Positions 35,215 through 48,047 of a stretch of 64,000 nt of DNA are shown here, piece by piece. A program made the position numbers and the translations under genes. The stretch is taken from positions 883,431-947,430 of the forward strand of contig JXTC01000017.1 of NCBI GenBank assembly GCA_002914845.1. The letters are read 5' to 3'. The notes under the pieces are model-generated. The model saw only the letters and a program-made list of their open reading frames with translations. It was not told the DNA's origin and searched no databases. Positions within the stretch are counted from its first letter, which is position 1. Each line of letters begins with the position of its first letter. This stretch comes from Trema orientale (Eukaryota > Streptophyta > Magnoliopsida > Rosales > Cannabaceae).

Positions 35215-38185
35215 GTAAAAAAAAGGGAGAGAAGAAAAATGCTCTTCAAAGCTGAAACAAATAAGATTGAAGAGGGGTTTAGGAATCATCTATGACTTTG
35301 ATAGGGAACTGGTTATGTAGAGTGAAGAGTATCATCGCGTAACAAAAGCGTGGATTTGAACCATTGTGCTGACATTGTAATTAGATCTCTTGTTGAAAAC
35401 TTAATTACGATTCAAGGCGCTGCACAGATATCTTCTTGAGGAAGTTACGCTCAGTATCTTCTTTTTCTTGGTTAATTTTTAATCTCCTAGAGGAGAATTT
35501 ATTGAATAGCGGAGAGGGAAAAAAAAGCCCCTAGTCAGTAGGGACATCAGACTCAAATCCCACGAACAATTTATATGATCCAAAAACAAACGACAACTCT
35601 CGGAGCATTCATAAAAAGAAACCTAATAATATCCAAATATGTGAGCATTTATAAAAGAAACCCACTAATATCCGAATATGCGATACCTGAGTCCGATGCA
35701 TATTAACCATCTCATGTACCAAAAAACGACAGCAAGATGGCAAATAAAGACTTCTCGAAGGCCGAAAGCCATGTTCAGTAAGTCTTGAGTTCCAACTTCA
35801 TTGCCATGAGAAACTTTGACATTAACATGAGCAAGTTTATGAGCAAGTTTCTTCGAAGTATCTAACAAAAGCATTGCATTCCCACTTCCTACTGGATTAT
35901 GGAATATTTCTATGAGAGTCTTTTAGGTTACAAGATAGAGGATGGTGTACTAGATATTCTGAGATGGCGGTGGTTGAGGTGGCAACTCGAATTCAGGACT
36001 TGTTGTTCCGAAGAGAATGAGCGTGCTAGCCATCCAATTTGAGCTAGTGGTTTCAAGGTTCCGATGCAAATAAGCCAAGCGTCCTTGTTAAACCAAATAT
36101 AATGCAGTCCTTGTTAAACCAAATATAATGCAGTCAATCCAAGCAATATCAACAGCTATTATAAACGCATTAATTTAAGCCTAGCCTCTAAAATCAATCT
36201 AACTACCAATTTTCCACAAAAAGAGCACAAGAAGAAATCCCTGCAATGTCAGAAGGCACCTCCGCAAGAGCAATGCTCTATGCTAAATATTGGAGTCGAA
36301 ACTTGTGACTATCACTCTATGCTGGTCACCATGGCATTACATGGTGTTATTAGGTTACAGATGGGAAAAATGCTTCGTACTTCAAATTGTTAGGTATTAG
36401 TGGTATCAAGGGTGGTACAGGCACAACACGATTACGAGAAAGTACGGCACAGCATGACATGGTACATGCACGACACGCAGCATGATTAACAGACATGATT
36501 TACAATAATAATAGTTTTAAAAAAATATATACTTAAATAGTTTTAATTTAAAAAAAATGTAAAAAAATTATAAAAATAAATTAAAACATTTCTTTAAAAA
36601 AATAAAAAATAAAAAAAATTTATAAAAAATCTAAAAACTTAATAAGTTTTAGTAAAAAGTTTGATTTAAAGATAATTAGGCCTTAGGCTAAAAAGGAAAA
36701 ATAATGCTCTTCAAGGCTGAAAAGAATAAAAATGGCTAGGATAGGAACATCTATTACTTTGGTTGAGAATCAGTTAGGTTGAGCTAGTGAGAGTATCATC
36801 ATGTAACAAAAGAGGGGATTTGAACTATAATACTGACATCGTAATAAGTTTTTTTTTTTAATTTTTTTGAGTGAAGTAATAAGATCTCTTGTTGAAAGCT
36901 TAAATACGGTTCAAACGTTCTAGTTTTTTTGCATAGCGAAAATTTTGTTTATTTGGGTTTATTTTAAATTTATTAAATAGCAGAGAAGGGGAAAAAAAAG
37001 AAGAAGAATACACCTAATCACTAGGGACACACAAACCAAAACCAGAACCAATTTATATGTCATACATAAACAAACCAGAACTCTAGGAGAGCATTTATGT
37101 TCAGCGCAGGTCTAGCAGTTCCAACTTCATTGCCATGAAAAAACAAAACATATTAACAGTCATATAGAATATATAGATTAGGAAGTTTATCCAAAGTATC
37201 TAACGAAGGCATTCCTAATTACTAATAGATTACGGAACATTTCTTAGAGGTCCCTTTAGGTTAGGGATAGAAGTAGGATAGTACCTAGATAACCCTAAAG
37301 TAGTGGTGGCAACTCAACATATTGCAGAGAGAATGAGCGTACTAGCTATATCCCATATAATGCAATCAATCCAACTAATATATCGATAGCTATTTATAGC
37401 TGCATTAATTTAAGCCTCGCCTCTAAAGTCGACCTACCTACCAACGTTCAACAAAAAACACAAAGCAAATGAAGAAATCTCCGCAGAGTCGAAATCATCC
37501 CCGCAACAGTGATAGTAGGAATGGCAATGGGGCAAATTGGGGATAATTTTTTAATTACAATCTTCATCTCTAAAAACCAATTACAATACTATAATTGCTC
37601 CATTAATTGTTATTTTAAATGCGAAGACGGTACATGTATTAACCAACAGATGATGGAGAAAATTATAGTTACCCGTTACTCATTGTTAATGATAAAAAAA
37701 ATATAAAATAAAATACTAATAAATATAATTATTTTTTCTTAAAATTGACATAAAAACAAATGTAATAATATACTAAATGGTTTTCAAACTCTAAATTCAA
37801 ATATATAATCATTTATAAGTCTCTAAAGATTATTTTTTAATAGTTATACGGACATGAGTATTGTAAAATTAAGTATATTTTTATTATTTTTATATGTATA
37901 ATAATTTATTATAAGATCATACATATCGGAGCGGGTATAAGACTGATTATGATAATACTATCCCCACACCATATCCATATATTTGTAGTACGGTTATTAA
38001 TTTAGATCGTTTTCCCTACTTAAACTGTTTTTTATCTTCTCATTCGGATTAGATAACCACAGATACATATCCGTGCCATCTTTATGACACTGTGTTATAT
38101 CAGTATATGCTGTTCACCAGGGCATTATTTGGTGTTATTTTCAGGTTACGGATAGAAAATGCTCTGCATTTCATGAAGATTCGAT
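35215..38185. repeat. Diverged direct duplication (two copies, 1.2-1.5 kb)
   Basis: Copy 1 (35215-36410) and copy 2 (36695-38185) share ordered blocks: 'atgctcttcaa.gctgaaa', 'gagtatcatc.cgtaacaaaag', 'gatctcttgttgaaa.ctta', 'gttccaacttcattgccatga', 'gagaatgagcgt.ctagc', 'cgcattaatttaagcct.gcctctaaa', 'ggcattacatggtgttatt'. Order and orientation are kept, with many substitutions and indels. A short 27-bp perfect tandem pair lies at about 36089-36133 in copy 1. No coding domain is recognised. It may be two copies of one decayed transposable element. Confidence 0.75.
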
Positions 38186-39494
38186 TCCATATTCGATTTT
38201 TTATGTATCTTAATTATAAGATTTTACCACCAAATTTTTAAAACTATTATTACATAATTAGTGGTTAGTAAATAGCAATTGGTATGGATCTATTTTTACC
38301 CTCAATTAAAAAGCTTGATATGCATTTGATATGACAATAGTGGCCACCGACCTTAAACCAATGAAATATCAATTTTCTTTCTATGTTAATTCAGTTACGA
38401 GTCATTTTTTTTGGAGGGTGTTCAATCGAAACGTCAGGCTTTGGTGCCTTTTAGATTCTGAAAATGATTACTATGTATAAAAGTTGCAATTCTACCAATC
38501 AGCCTTCCATGGAAGGGGTCTACTCGTTTGGCCTGTTCCACATTGTTCATATTTTTCTTTTGCTCTCTCTCTCTCTCTCTCTCAATGTGCAAAGCAATCT
38601 ATTTTTTCCTAAATAATTTTTTTTTCTTCTTTTTTCTGCTCTAACTAAGAATATCTAGTTTCAAATACTTCTGAAGTCAGTCATAGAAAATATTTATTCG
38701 CTAGAAAGTGACAGTCCGAGAGGCGAGAGGATATTACTTCTGGTTTATTTGGCTCCACGTGTCACCAAAGTTTGATGATTTTGAGTACGATTTTTTTTTG
38801 GTGCGGGTCAACGTAGGTTGATTACAAAAGTGAAGTGGAAGCCAGTTTAAGAAGAAAAATATCAAATAACTCATCATGGTTGGGGTTTTCAATTGGTCAC
38901 AAAGTGACATGTAATAGATTCTAAAATTAAGACTTCGCTAACAATAATAACGTGTAACATGGCATCACTGTACTATATTTTAGTTCGTTCGTTCTACGTG
39001 GGACTCGATAAAAATAGATGACTGTGATTAACACATAAAATTACGATTCTAAAATTAAATATGTGAAATTATAATTTATCAAAAGCAGCAATGATAATTG
39101 CTAATAGCGCTGACTTATGTATCATTAATACTCTTTCAAGCAAGGTTGACACTAGTGTAGTGTGTACACAAAACTTGCTAGATATGCAAATTATGTAGCA
39201 GTCATACTGTATGTTAGCAGTTAGAATTACACGTTACACAATTTATAATAAATTATACAACTAAAGGTAGAATGAATTTATGTAATCGTAGACTTTAGTC
39301 GGACTGATAATACACCTAAGTCTAAATGTAAAGCCTTAAGGTTTGAATCATACACTTTGTCAAGACAAAAATCTTTAACATAAGGGTAATTGTTGGTCCA
39401 TAAATTATCGGAAACATCTCATTTTAGTCTAGATTTTAATTTTTTGTTTTGGTGTTTAAACTGTTAATATATATTTTTTTAAGGAAAAACTGTT
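38186..39494. other. Intergenic DNA with (CT)n microsatellite
   Basis: A (CT)n run lies at about 38566-38583. The rest is AT-rich with no supported gene. Confidence 0.5.
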
Positions 39495-39499
39495 CTGTG

Positions 39500-39668
39500 G
39501 GCCCGTTTGGAATAACTTTTACTTCCTAAAGTAAAAGCTCCAGAAGATCTTTCTGGAAAAGCTAGTAGATCCATGCTTCATTAAAAAGATCTTCTAATTA
39601 AAAAAAGATCTTCTGACAATTCATCCAAACACCTCCAAAAGATCTTTAGAAGCCATGCCAAACAGGCC
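39500..39668. mobile_element. Short hAT-like MITE (169 bp)
   Basis: Terminal inverted repeats GGCCCGTTTGG (39500-39510) and CCAAACAGGCC (39658-39668) differ at one base. CTGTG flanks both sides (39495-39499 and 39669-39673) and may be part of the target duplication. Internal AGATCTT words occur in both orientations. It has no coding capacity. Confidence 0.8.
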
Positions 39669-40268
39669 CTGTGTAAGTCGGTGGGCTCTTATCCCATTAA
39701 TTTTTTTTCGAGGTACCCATTATTTTTTTTAATCTATTGGTATAGCTCTAATTTCTTAGAAGCTTTTAGAATTTTTTTTAAGTATTTGGCCTTAAAATTT
39801 GAATAAAGTCTTATGTTATCGTTTTTTAACTAAAGAATAAAGATTAAATGGAAAACGTTAAGAATGGCTGACTGACTCTTTAAGTTTAAGACTGCTATTA
39901 ATTTTGGTGCTAGTGAATATAGCAATACTAAAAGGCACCTCATTAGCACTACAATAATTAGTTGTAGAGTCTACATTCAAATTTGAAAAGAAAACATTAA
40001 TAACCCAAGATAAAAATAAAGGTGTAGAGTCTAATATAAATTTTGTGATTGGTCTCACATAATTATTAGTGTGTGATGTTAAACACTACATATGTCCATA
40101 ATATTACTCAATTTCAAAGTTTAGGGCCCATATCTATTAGTATTTAGTATGTGGCGTTAGAATAGGGGTATTTAAAATTAACGTAACACCATCCAATCCA
40201 CATAAAACGATATAATCTTCTCTGCAAAAAACTTCACACTTCAGCGAATCATATGTACTTTTAGTTTA

Positions 40269-40679
40269 GGCTATGTTTGGTAGAGAGGAAAGAAAATAGG
40301 AGGGAAGGTAAAAATAGAAAGAAAAGAAAATGTGTAGGATGGAAAATAAAGTGTTTTTCCTTTATAGTTATTTGGTATGTAGAGAGGAAAGAAAACTAGT
40401 TTATTTTAAATGACTATTTTACCCTTAATGTAATGATTTTTAAAATTGATATGTAAGGGTAATTTAGTAACTTAAACTTATTCATTAATCAATTTATCTT
40501 TTTTCCACTTTTCTCTTCAATTTGGAAGAAAGAAATTTTGTGGGACCCATCTACTATTTTTTTTATCCTCTTTTTCCTCCATTTTTTCTTTCTACCAACA
40601 ATTTATTTTTTTACTTTCCCTCTATTTTTCTCTCCCATATTTTCTTTCCTCTCTATTTTCCTTCCTACCAAACATAGCC
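40269..40679. mobile_element. MITE with perfect 15-17 bp terminal repeats (411 bp)
   Basis: The left end TAGGCTATGTTTGGTAG (40267-40283) is perfectly complementary to the right end CTACCAAACATAGCCTA (40665-40681). If the outer TA is a target duplication, the element is 40269-40679. Purine-rich and pyrimidine-rich subterminal halves (GGAAAGAAAA against TTTTCTTTCC) extend the foldback. Non-coding; a diverged relative lies at 24926-25255. Confidence 0.85.
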
Positions 40680-41156
40680 TAGAAGTATCATATGCAAACT
40701 AATCTGCACTTGAGCTATACCCATAAAAAAGTATTTATACTTATAATTTATAAATTTAAATCTATAATTGAAATTTTTTCAATTAGTTGTGTTTTAAGAT
40801 GTAAAAGTTTACACCTTATCATATCTGTGTGGATGGTAAGGTGTATTTTCACTTCTCTAATTTGACATTTGTAGATTAGATTTGATGCATTTTTTTAGCC
40901 ACAGAGCCACATTAAGGTGAGTAGGGGCTTGATATACCTATATATTCTATAAATAATATAATATATAACCTTTCCATTTATTTATGTAATTTTATATTTA
41001 TTTATTATGATTAAAAATAGTTATATGTTTATGGTTTGTAACAAATATTTAAGTCCTAATAAAAAAATTTGTTAGTCCCACAAATACGTTATTAATTCCA
41101 CATTTTAGTTTAGATTCTTTCCAAAAAATAAGTTGATTTTTTTTCGATAAATAAGG

Positions 41157-41263
41157 TTAAATTTAGTTAAGCTAAATAGAAAACGACAAAATATCGAAAT
41201 TTTTATCTGTTAAATTTAGTTAAGCTAAATAGAAAACGACAAAATATCAAAATTTATATCTGT
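41157..41263. repeat. 53-bp tandem duplication
   Basis: TTAAATTTAGTTAAGCTAAA at 41157 recurs at 41210 with the following 'tagaaaacgacaaaatatc' and 'tatctgt'. Only two substitutions separate the copies, so the duplication is recent. Confidence 0.9.
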
Positions 41264-42699
41264 CCCCCTTACCTCAGTGCTCAAGTTCAACCTAATCTAA
41301 CAAAAGTCTTCAATTGCCGAAAAAGAATTAAATAATTATAACTATCCTTTTGGCTGTTTCTCCCCACAAATAAAGTCAAAACACTTTAACTTCTTATCCT
41401 TTTCTTTTATCTACTACACATGCTCTTTCTCTAGTGATCAGTGCTATTGATATTGTGGATATAGGATTTTTTTTTTCTATTATTCTTGTTAAAAATAGGC
41501 TATACAATCAAATGTGTGATCAACCAACGGATGACAATTTATATATATATATATAGTGTGAAAAATATTTTTAATGGTCTTGATAACGAAATTATTATGC
41601 AATATTTTCAAAACATGAAAACTTATCAGGAACAATTGTGGTATTTAGTAATAACTAGTTTTTTTTTTTTTTTTAATTTTTTTGTTAGAGTTTAAGCCGT
41701 CACTAACAAAAGTTCCTGAATCCATCCTTGTATTTTCTCAAATCCGCATTTAATGCGAATTGGAAGAAATATATCTAAAATATTGAGATTTTGATAATGC
41801 TTGGCCTATTATACACCATAGATCCCCCTTAGTATTTTCTAGTGGATATTGAACAAATCAATCACATACACAAAATTTGAACAAATATATGAAGGGAAAA
41901 GAAAAAGAAAATGAAAAACTCAATTGACAACAATATTGCTGGGTTGGAAGTACCATACACCGACCTTTTAATCCAATGAATTTGTCTCTGAAACATTAAT
42001 AGCCGTAGGGAGCCTTCCCTCACTCTTAACTTTTCCTTTTCGAATGATCACTATTGGGTTCCATAAAGTGTCAGTTTTCAAGGTTCTTGAAAATATTATC
42101 AAAATGATGGGGCAAAAATGATGAAAGTGGGTCGGAAGTTTCTGTCCAAACTGGCATGTTCCACATTCGTCCTTTCTTTCTTTTTTTGTTGTGGTCCACA
42201 CTCAGAGATAGAGAGGCTTATAGAGGTTGAATTAATTCCGTAAAAGTGTCCTCTCGATGATTAATTTCAAGTACTGATTTTCTTTTTATTTTTCTAGAAA
42301 CAAATTAACAAATACTTTTGGGATTTTATTTTGGTTTCAACTTTTGAAACTGATTTATCTATGTTCTCATCTTGACCCTCCAAACAACTTTAAATTTTTG
42401 CAACCACTAAATTTTCGCTATGTAATTTTGAGACTAGCTTGTTGAATGTTTAGAACTTTTTTTTAGTCCTTATCTTTTTTTCTTTCTGGGATGTGTCAGA
42501 TTAAAATGTAATACGAAGTTTAAAAATATGCAAATAACTTATTATTTTTTTTTAATGTATAATGGAAATAAATTAGGGATAATTTGCGACCACAAATCAT
42601 TACGCTTCTTTTTTTCTTATTCATTAATATCTTTTATCACTTAATTTCAGATTAACTAAAGACATCCACTCATTATAAAGAAAGGAAAATAACTCTGGC

Positions 42700-42765
42700 A
42701 TTCCAGGAGCTAATCGAACTTCCGACCTAATACCCAATTCCCACCCCACCCACTGAGCTAGCCTC
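42700..42765 (-). mobile_element. tRNA-derived SINE head
   Basis: The minus strand reads an A box (TAGCTCAGTGGG, about 42752-42763) and a B box (GAAGTTCGATTAGC, about 42711-42724) with a GGTGGGAATTGGGTATTAGG spacer. It resembles the tRNA-like 5' part of a plant SINE. It could instead be a decayed tRNA gene, but the anticodon arm and acceptor stem are not recognisable. Confidence 0.6.
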
Positions 42766-43853
42766 ACAAGTTTAGCTTAATTAGTAAGTGTTGATGGCGG
42801 TATTGTGATGACTATTTAACTTGATGTGGATGAATTATAATAGTTGATAGGTCGAATTTCTTGATTTGAATTCGACTATGAATACTCGTAAAATTGCAGT
42901 AAATAATAAAAGAAGATAAGAAATTAACATGGTTCATCTAAAAAAGATGGCCTACATCCATAATATTTCTTTTTATAATTTAAGTAAATGTCTGTTTTTC
43001 AAATGTTATAGCAAAATGTCTGGTATATATATTTAAATACCTAGTATAAAATATTATATACTAAGTTTAAAAATTTATATACTCAGTACATTAACTGAAA
43101 TTGATATCTACCAAGTATAAATATATCTATATAATTGGATATTTAGTTATAAAATTTAAAAAGTGGATATCTACTTTATTAAATTTAAAATATTAGTCAT
43201 TCACCTAAATTCTTCTTTTTTTTTTTTAATATATGTGAGAAATTATAAGAGAGCCTATAGTCTCAATGTGAGAGTTTTAGCTAATATTTTGTATGTACTA
43301 TCTATAATTATTGTGTGTAGAATAATACGAATGTGCTTTCTTTATTAGATAAGAATGACTCTGATGTTTAATTTTATGAATAAAAAATTATATAATAAAA
43401 TACAATATAATGTTTAGATTGGGCTATTACTAGTTATCTCATCTTCAATAAACTAGTTACTTTTTCTAGAGATTAGACTGATTTTACAGTCAACTCTTTG
43501 TAGTGGTCAAAACCTACACAACAATAAATATGTCTCGTATCTAATATTGAGGTCTAGTTCGTCTCCGCATGTTGTCAAAGGAAAAAGGAACAGTGAAGTT
43601 TCTTTTGTCAGTTCAAAGAAAATTAGTGTCCTTAAGAATATTCAAATTAGTGTAAAGAAAATTAGAGTTGAATATCACTTGTAGTGTTCGTTGCAATGTG
43701 ATGTCATATCGATTTTAGATTATATTATGACAAATTTCTTGAAGGTTATTGGTTAAATATCACTTGTAATGATCGTTCTTGGACACGGCATAATAATTTA
43801 TATTTTTCTTATAGCATATTTATTGGGCAATATTCCAGTATATATACATATAT

Positions 43854-44079
43854 GGTTGCCAATCCAGTAAGTATTTTTTTTAGTCGTTGGATCATTTTCT
43901 AATAGTAATTTAACAAATATAATTAAGTGCATGAAAAGATATGCATCATTAATATTATTTCTCTCTCTTACCTTTTACTATAAAAAAATATGCATGATAA
44001 ATTTTTATTTGCCAAATTGATACCTATGCATAGGTAAAAAAAATATCTACTGGATTGTTGACCTACTGGATGGGCAACC
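43854..44079. mobile_element. MITE family 'CCAATCCAGTAGGTA', member A
   Basis: Starts GGTTGCCAATCCAGTAAGTA and ends in the inverted form CTACTGGATGGGCAACC. It contains a subterminal CCTATGCATAGG palindrome and internal 'gttggatca' and 'gcatcattaat' words shared by all members. It sits inside (TA)n sequence and is in the same orientation as member D. Confidence 0.7.
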
Positions 44080-44602
44080 TTTATATATATATACATACAT
44101 TCACGTGGGAGAAAATTCAATAGATCTAGATCAATCTGTGGGTATGAACTCTCACATATTTAGAAGGATTATTGAAACAAGAAAGTAAAAGAGATTGAAG
44201 GAATTTAACGATAAATCCCTGTCGAAAAGAAAAAAAAAAGATCATGCTAGGAAGGACAAAAAAAGAAAACAAAAGATCCTAACCATCAAACTTTGTTATG
44301 TATATACATATATTAATTATTGTTAAAATATATATACTATCTTGATCATTCTATTTAGGTCAAATGTTATACTTAAAAAGCATTAGGATGACAATATAAT
44401 CCATGATTACAAACATCTGTAGTTATTCGATCTAAACAGAAGGAGAAAAAATTGCCAACATCTATGATTATTCGATCCAAAAGGGGAGGGGAAAAAATTG
44501 CTCAAGGTGCAGGTAATAACCGCACTATTAATATATGGGTATAGTGCGGAGATGATATTAGTATAATACACCCCATACTTGTATATATTTATATATATAT
44601 AT

Positions 44603-44859
44603 GGGTACCAATCCAGTAGATATTTATTTTTTACCTATGCATAGGTATTGTTTAACCCAATTAAAAATCATCATGCACGTCTTTGCACGTCTTTTTATGC
44701 TAAAATGTATAGAGAGAAAATCATTAAATAATGAGTATTTATTTTTTATTTTTTTCTAATTACTCAAATTATGGTAGCCATTAGATGATGATCCAATGGT
44801 TAAATATAAAAATACCTATAGATAGGTAAAAAAAAGAATACATACTAGATTGAGAACCT
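44603..44859. mobile_element. MITE family 'CCAATCCAGTAGGTA', member B
   Basis: Starts GGTACCAATCCAGTAGATA and ends TACTAGATTGAGAACC. It has CCTATGCATAGG near the left and CCTATAGATAGG near the right, in the opposite orientation to member A. Flanked by (TA)n. Confidence 0.75.
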
Positions 44860-44867
44860 ACATGTAT

Positions 44868-45210
44868 TCACGTAAAACTTTATTATACATTTAGATATAT
44901 ATTTAATTTTATACTACTCAAATTCCTATATCTTCTGTAAAATAATGGGAACCTATATATATTCACATAAAACTTTATTATACATTAAATAATGAATATT
45001 TATTTTTTATTTTTTTAACTACTCAAATTATGATAGCCTTTAGATGATGATCCAATGGCTAAAAAAAAAAATACCTATAGATAGGTAAAAAAAAAAATAC
45101 ATACTAGATTGGGAACCTATATATATTTACATAAAAATTTATTATAATACATTTAAATATATATATTTAATTTTATACTACTCAAATTCCTATATCTTTT
45201 GTAAAATAAT
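44868..45210. repeat. Local duplication including a partial MITE copy (member C)
   Basis: The flank 'ttcacgtaaaactttattatac' and 'actactcaaattcctatatctt' (44868-44948) is repeated at 45127-45210. The right half of a family member (about 44988-45119, ending AGATTGGGAACC) lies between them. It looks like a tandem duplication that copied half a MITE together with its flank. Confidence 0.65.
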
Positions 45211-45879
45211 GGGTTTGGAGAATTATATATACTTGTGTATTTAAATTTTAAAGCGAAAATTTTTTAGTATATTGTTGTGTTTATTGTTTTATCAATTATA
45301 AAACAATAAGTATAGTTACTCAGATTTTTAGTATTATCGGTTTATTTTTATTTTTATTTTTTTATACTTATTTTGTCACTAGTGATGTGTAATGGGTAAT
45401 CATGTAGTTTTTCTATCATCTCGTATCCAAAAAAAAAAAAAAGTTACTATGGCATATATGATATTGCAATTGGCATTCGGAGGTGGGAATAGTAATTGAA
45501 AAATTATTCTTGATCCGCCTCGTTGCCAATTATAGCTAATAATATACTTTTATTTACTCGAATGATGCTATAATTTTTTTAAATAATGTATTGTTAAAAT
45601 TTAATTGTAATATTTTGAAATTCTTGAACATTTGTTTAGACTAGATATAAAATTATGTCTATTACACATAGTTTTTTATATAAATAATTCCATCATTATT
45701 TTTAAATTTGGAACTCTGAGATAGTTTTACATCTCATATGAATAATCTTACATTACGAATATTGCATGGAATGGATAAAAGTAGAACTGTATTTATTGAA
45801 CTTAAATGTTATTACAGGAAATCCAATATTTTAGAGAACAAATCTTAACAACCTCTAACTTATCTTAAAGAAAAAATGA

Positions 45880-46345
45880 GACATGTCTCTAATTCCTAAA
45901 TCTTCTAGGTTTTCGTCAAAACTCTTATATGGTAGTACTTTTGTGAATGGATTCGCCAAGTTATTTGCTAATGGTATCTTGTATATCGGCACTTCTTCCT
46001 TTTACACAATTCCTCTTATTACTAGGTGATATTTTCTATCTACGTGTTTTCTTTCTGTGCGGCTAATTGGTTCACTTGAGTTGGCAACTTTCCATTATAA
46101 TCACAATAGAGTGTGATAGCTTGATAAGTAGCTCAACGGTAGGAACTATTTCAAGATCCAATAGGAACTTGCAGAGCCAAACAACTTTCTTTGTGGCTTT
46201 GCATGCATTTATATATTTGGCTTCTATGGTTGAATTGTTAACATAAGATTGCTTGATACTTCTCTATAAAATGGCTCTACCGTCAAGAGTAAATTCAAAG
46301 CTTGAGGTTGATCTTTTGGAGTCCGTGTCAGATTGAAAAGCAGGT
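45880..46345 (-). pseudogene. Dead Ty1/copia RNase H fragment
   Basis: On the minus strand, fragments read as the 3' end of a copia polyprotein: RTERKHVDRKYHLVIRGIV, KIPLANNLANPFTKVLP, then SFDENLEDLGIRDM. These correspond to the RNase H region ending in the conserved 'ADPFTK' block. Several stops and frame changes interrupt it (for example TAA directly after GIV). No LTR was delimited. Confidence 0.8.
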
Positions 46346-48047
46346 GAATGACATCATTGGTCTCCTATCATTTTACTTGTTTGGTATATTGGTCCCCAAT
46401 CTTTATTTTTTTGACATTCATATATCTAGTTCACTTTGTTGGCACTGTTAATTCTTTCAGTATTCCATCCAATTCCATTAAAATTCATTTGAATAGGAGA
46501 AATGTTACATTATTGACCTCGACTAATTTAGTTGTTTAGCAATTTGGTCCCTGCTTGTATTTTTTTTTTTTGGACATTTATATATTTAATTAATAATATT
46601 TGCATCCACCAATCTTTTGAAAATTTTTATCCAAAATAACTATTTATAGGTCATGCGAGATTGTTGAGTAGGAGGAGAAAAGAACAATATCTTAATGAAT
46701 TATACATATTTCTTTTAGGCAATTATCATAACCAAGGTTCAATTATCTAAAATATTATTTTTATACTCATTTATTCTCTAATACTATTGTCTAAATACTT
46801 TTTTTGAAAAATTAAAAGTCAAAGGCGAGTATAAAGAAGCAATTCATTTGAGAATCATGTAAAAAGCTTGATTTTTAAATGAGGTAATTTTGGTAATTTC
46901 ACAAAATGTGGATTAAAAATTAACTAAAATGGGTGAAAAATAGGATTAAGTTTGTGTTTGGGTCAGTTTGTGAAATTTTTATGCCAAGGGTTAAAGTATA
47001 AACACAGAGGGGAGGGATTGTTTAGCAATTTTTAAGAGCATTTTCAAAGTGAAACTTAGACCAAGGGATTAAATTGCAAGTCATGAGTGGGGTCAAAAGC
47101 TTGAACAAGTGACAAGTGTCATAAATCTACTGAGAACTTCTTCCTTCATCTTCCTTCTACCTTTCTCTTCCTTGAAAGCCCCATTCCTTCATCATTCTCT
47201 ATACAACAAGACAATATTTGCAATTGAGCATACTTTTCAATACCATCAAGCTCGGGTTTCGGCTCGAAAAGCATGCCGAGACTCGATTTCAAATCCAATT
47301 CCGGTGAACAAGGAACTATTCTAGCTAATTTGGACGTTATGGAAGCAGTGGTGATATTGGTTTCGCCTTTTGAGGTTCCGTTAGATTAGTCAATTTTCAA
47401 AGTGAGCTAATAAGATTTCCAAAATACTAATAGAGCGCTTGACCAATCAACAAGGGATACCATGAGCACCGCTGCATAGGTGGTGTTATTATGGTGAGGT
47501 ATGGATTCAATTATTTGGTTTTTATATCTATTTTGATTTCAATTTACATTATGTTACACTTTTGAAAAACGTGGATTATCTTGAACTAAACTAATTTGGA
47601 TGACTATTTGGTAGATTTGTGAATTGTTGAATTATATTAAATTATTTTGGGATTGGTGTACATGTTTTTAATGCATGTTTTTAGTTTTAGTTAGCAAAAA
47701 ATACATCTCATTATATTGCCAAATTTTCTGTGAATCCCGTAACAATTCAAAATAGAATTCAAAGCATAATTTTGATTATATCACAGTTGTTATTAATTTT
47801 TTAAATGTATAGAAATTTCCACTTATTCGTTGAAAATTTCGTGACTAAAAATTAATACAAAATCGCGGATTCCACGTATAGAAGACGATAAAAGAGTTCA
47901 CGTGCCTCTACATACAAGTTTTATTTTATTTTATGTTTATTTATTTTTTTAAGAACATTCTATAAACAATTAAACATCCGAATCTACATCTAAAATTTTA
48001 GTTACTTATCCACAAATCTGAATTATGTACAACCTGTATCCCACTTG
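46346..48047. other. Intergenic, unresolved repeats
   Basis: At 46360-46640 the words 'tttggtccc' and 'gacatttatatat' recur, as in old transposon DNA. An open frame at 47109-47324 (plus) has no known motif. No gene is supported. The end of the stretch is the 3' flank of the lipase gene. Confidence 0.4.

Larger units (their letters stand above)
40682..43853. other. AT-rich intergenic region
   Basis: Apart from the 53-bp duplication (41157-41263) and the SINE head at 42700-42765, this holds AT-rich DNA with (TA)n at about 41540-41556. Short frames such as 41968-42201 (minus) have no recognisable features. Confidence 0.45.

Noticed and set aside
36405..36490. GCACGACACG-type words suggesting a transposon or satellite
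   Set aside because: Words recur irregularly with no period or boundary; kept only as part of the duplicated region.
47109..47324. 71-codon frame with a plausible N-terminus
   Set aside because: No recognisable family, no splice partner, and surrounded by unresolved repeats.
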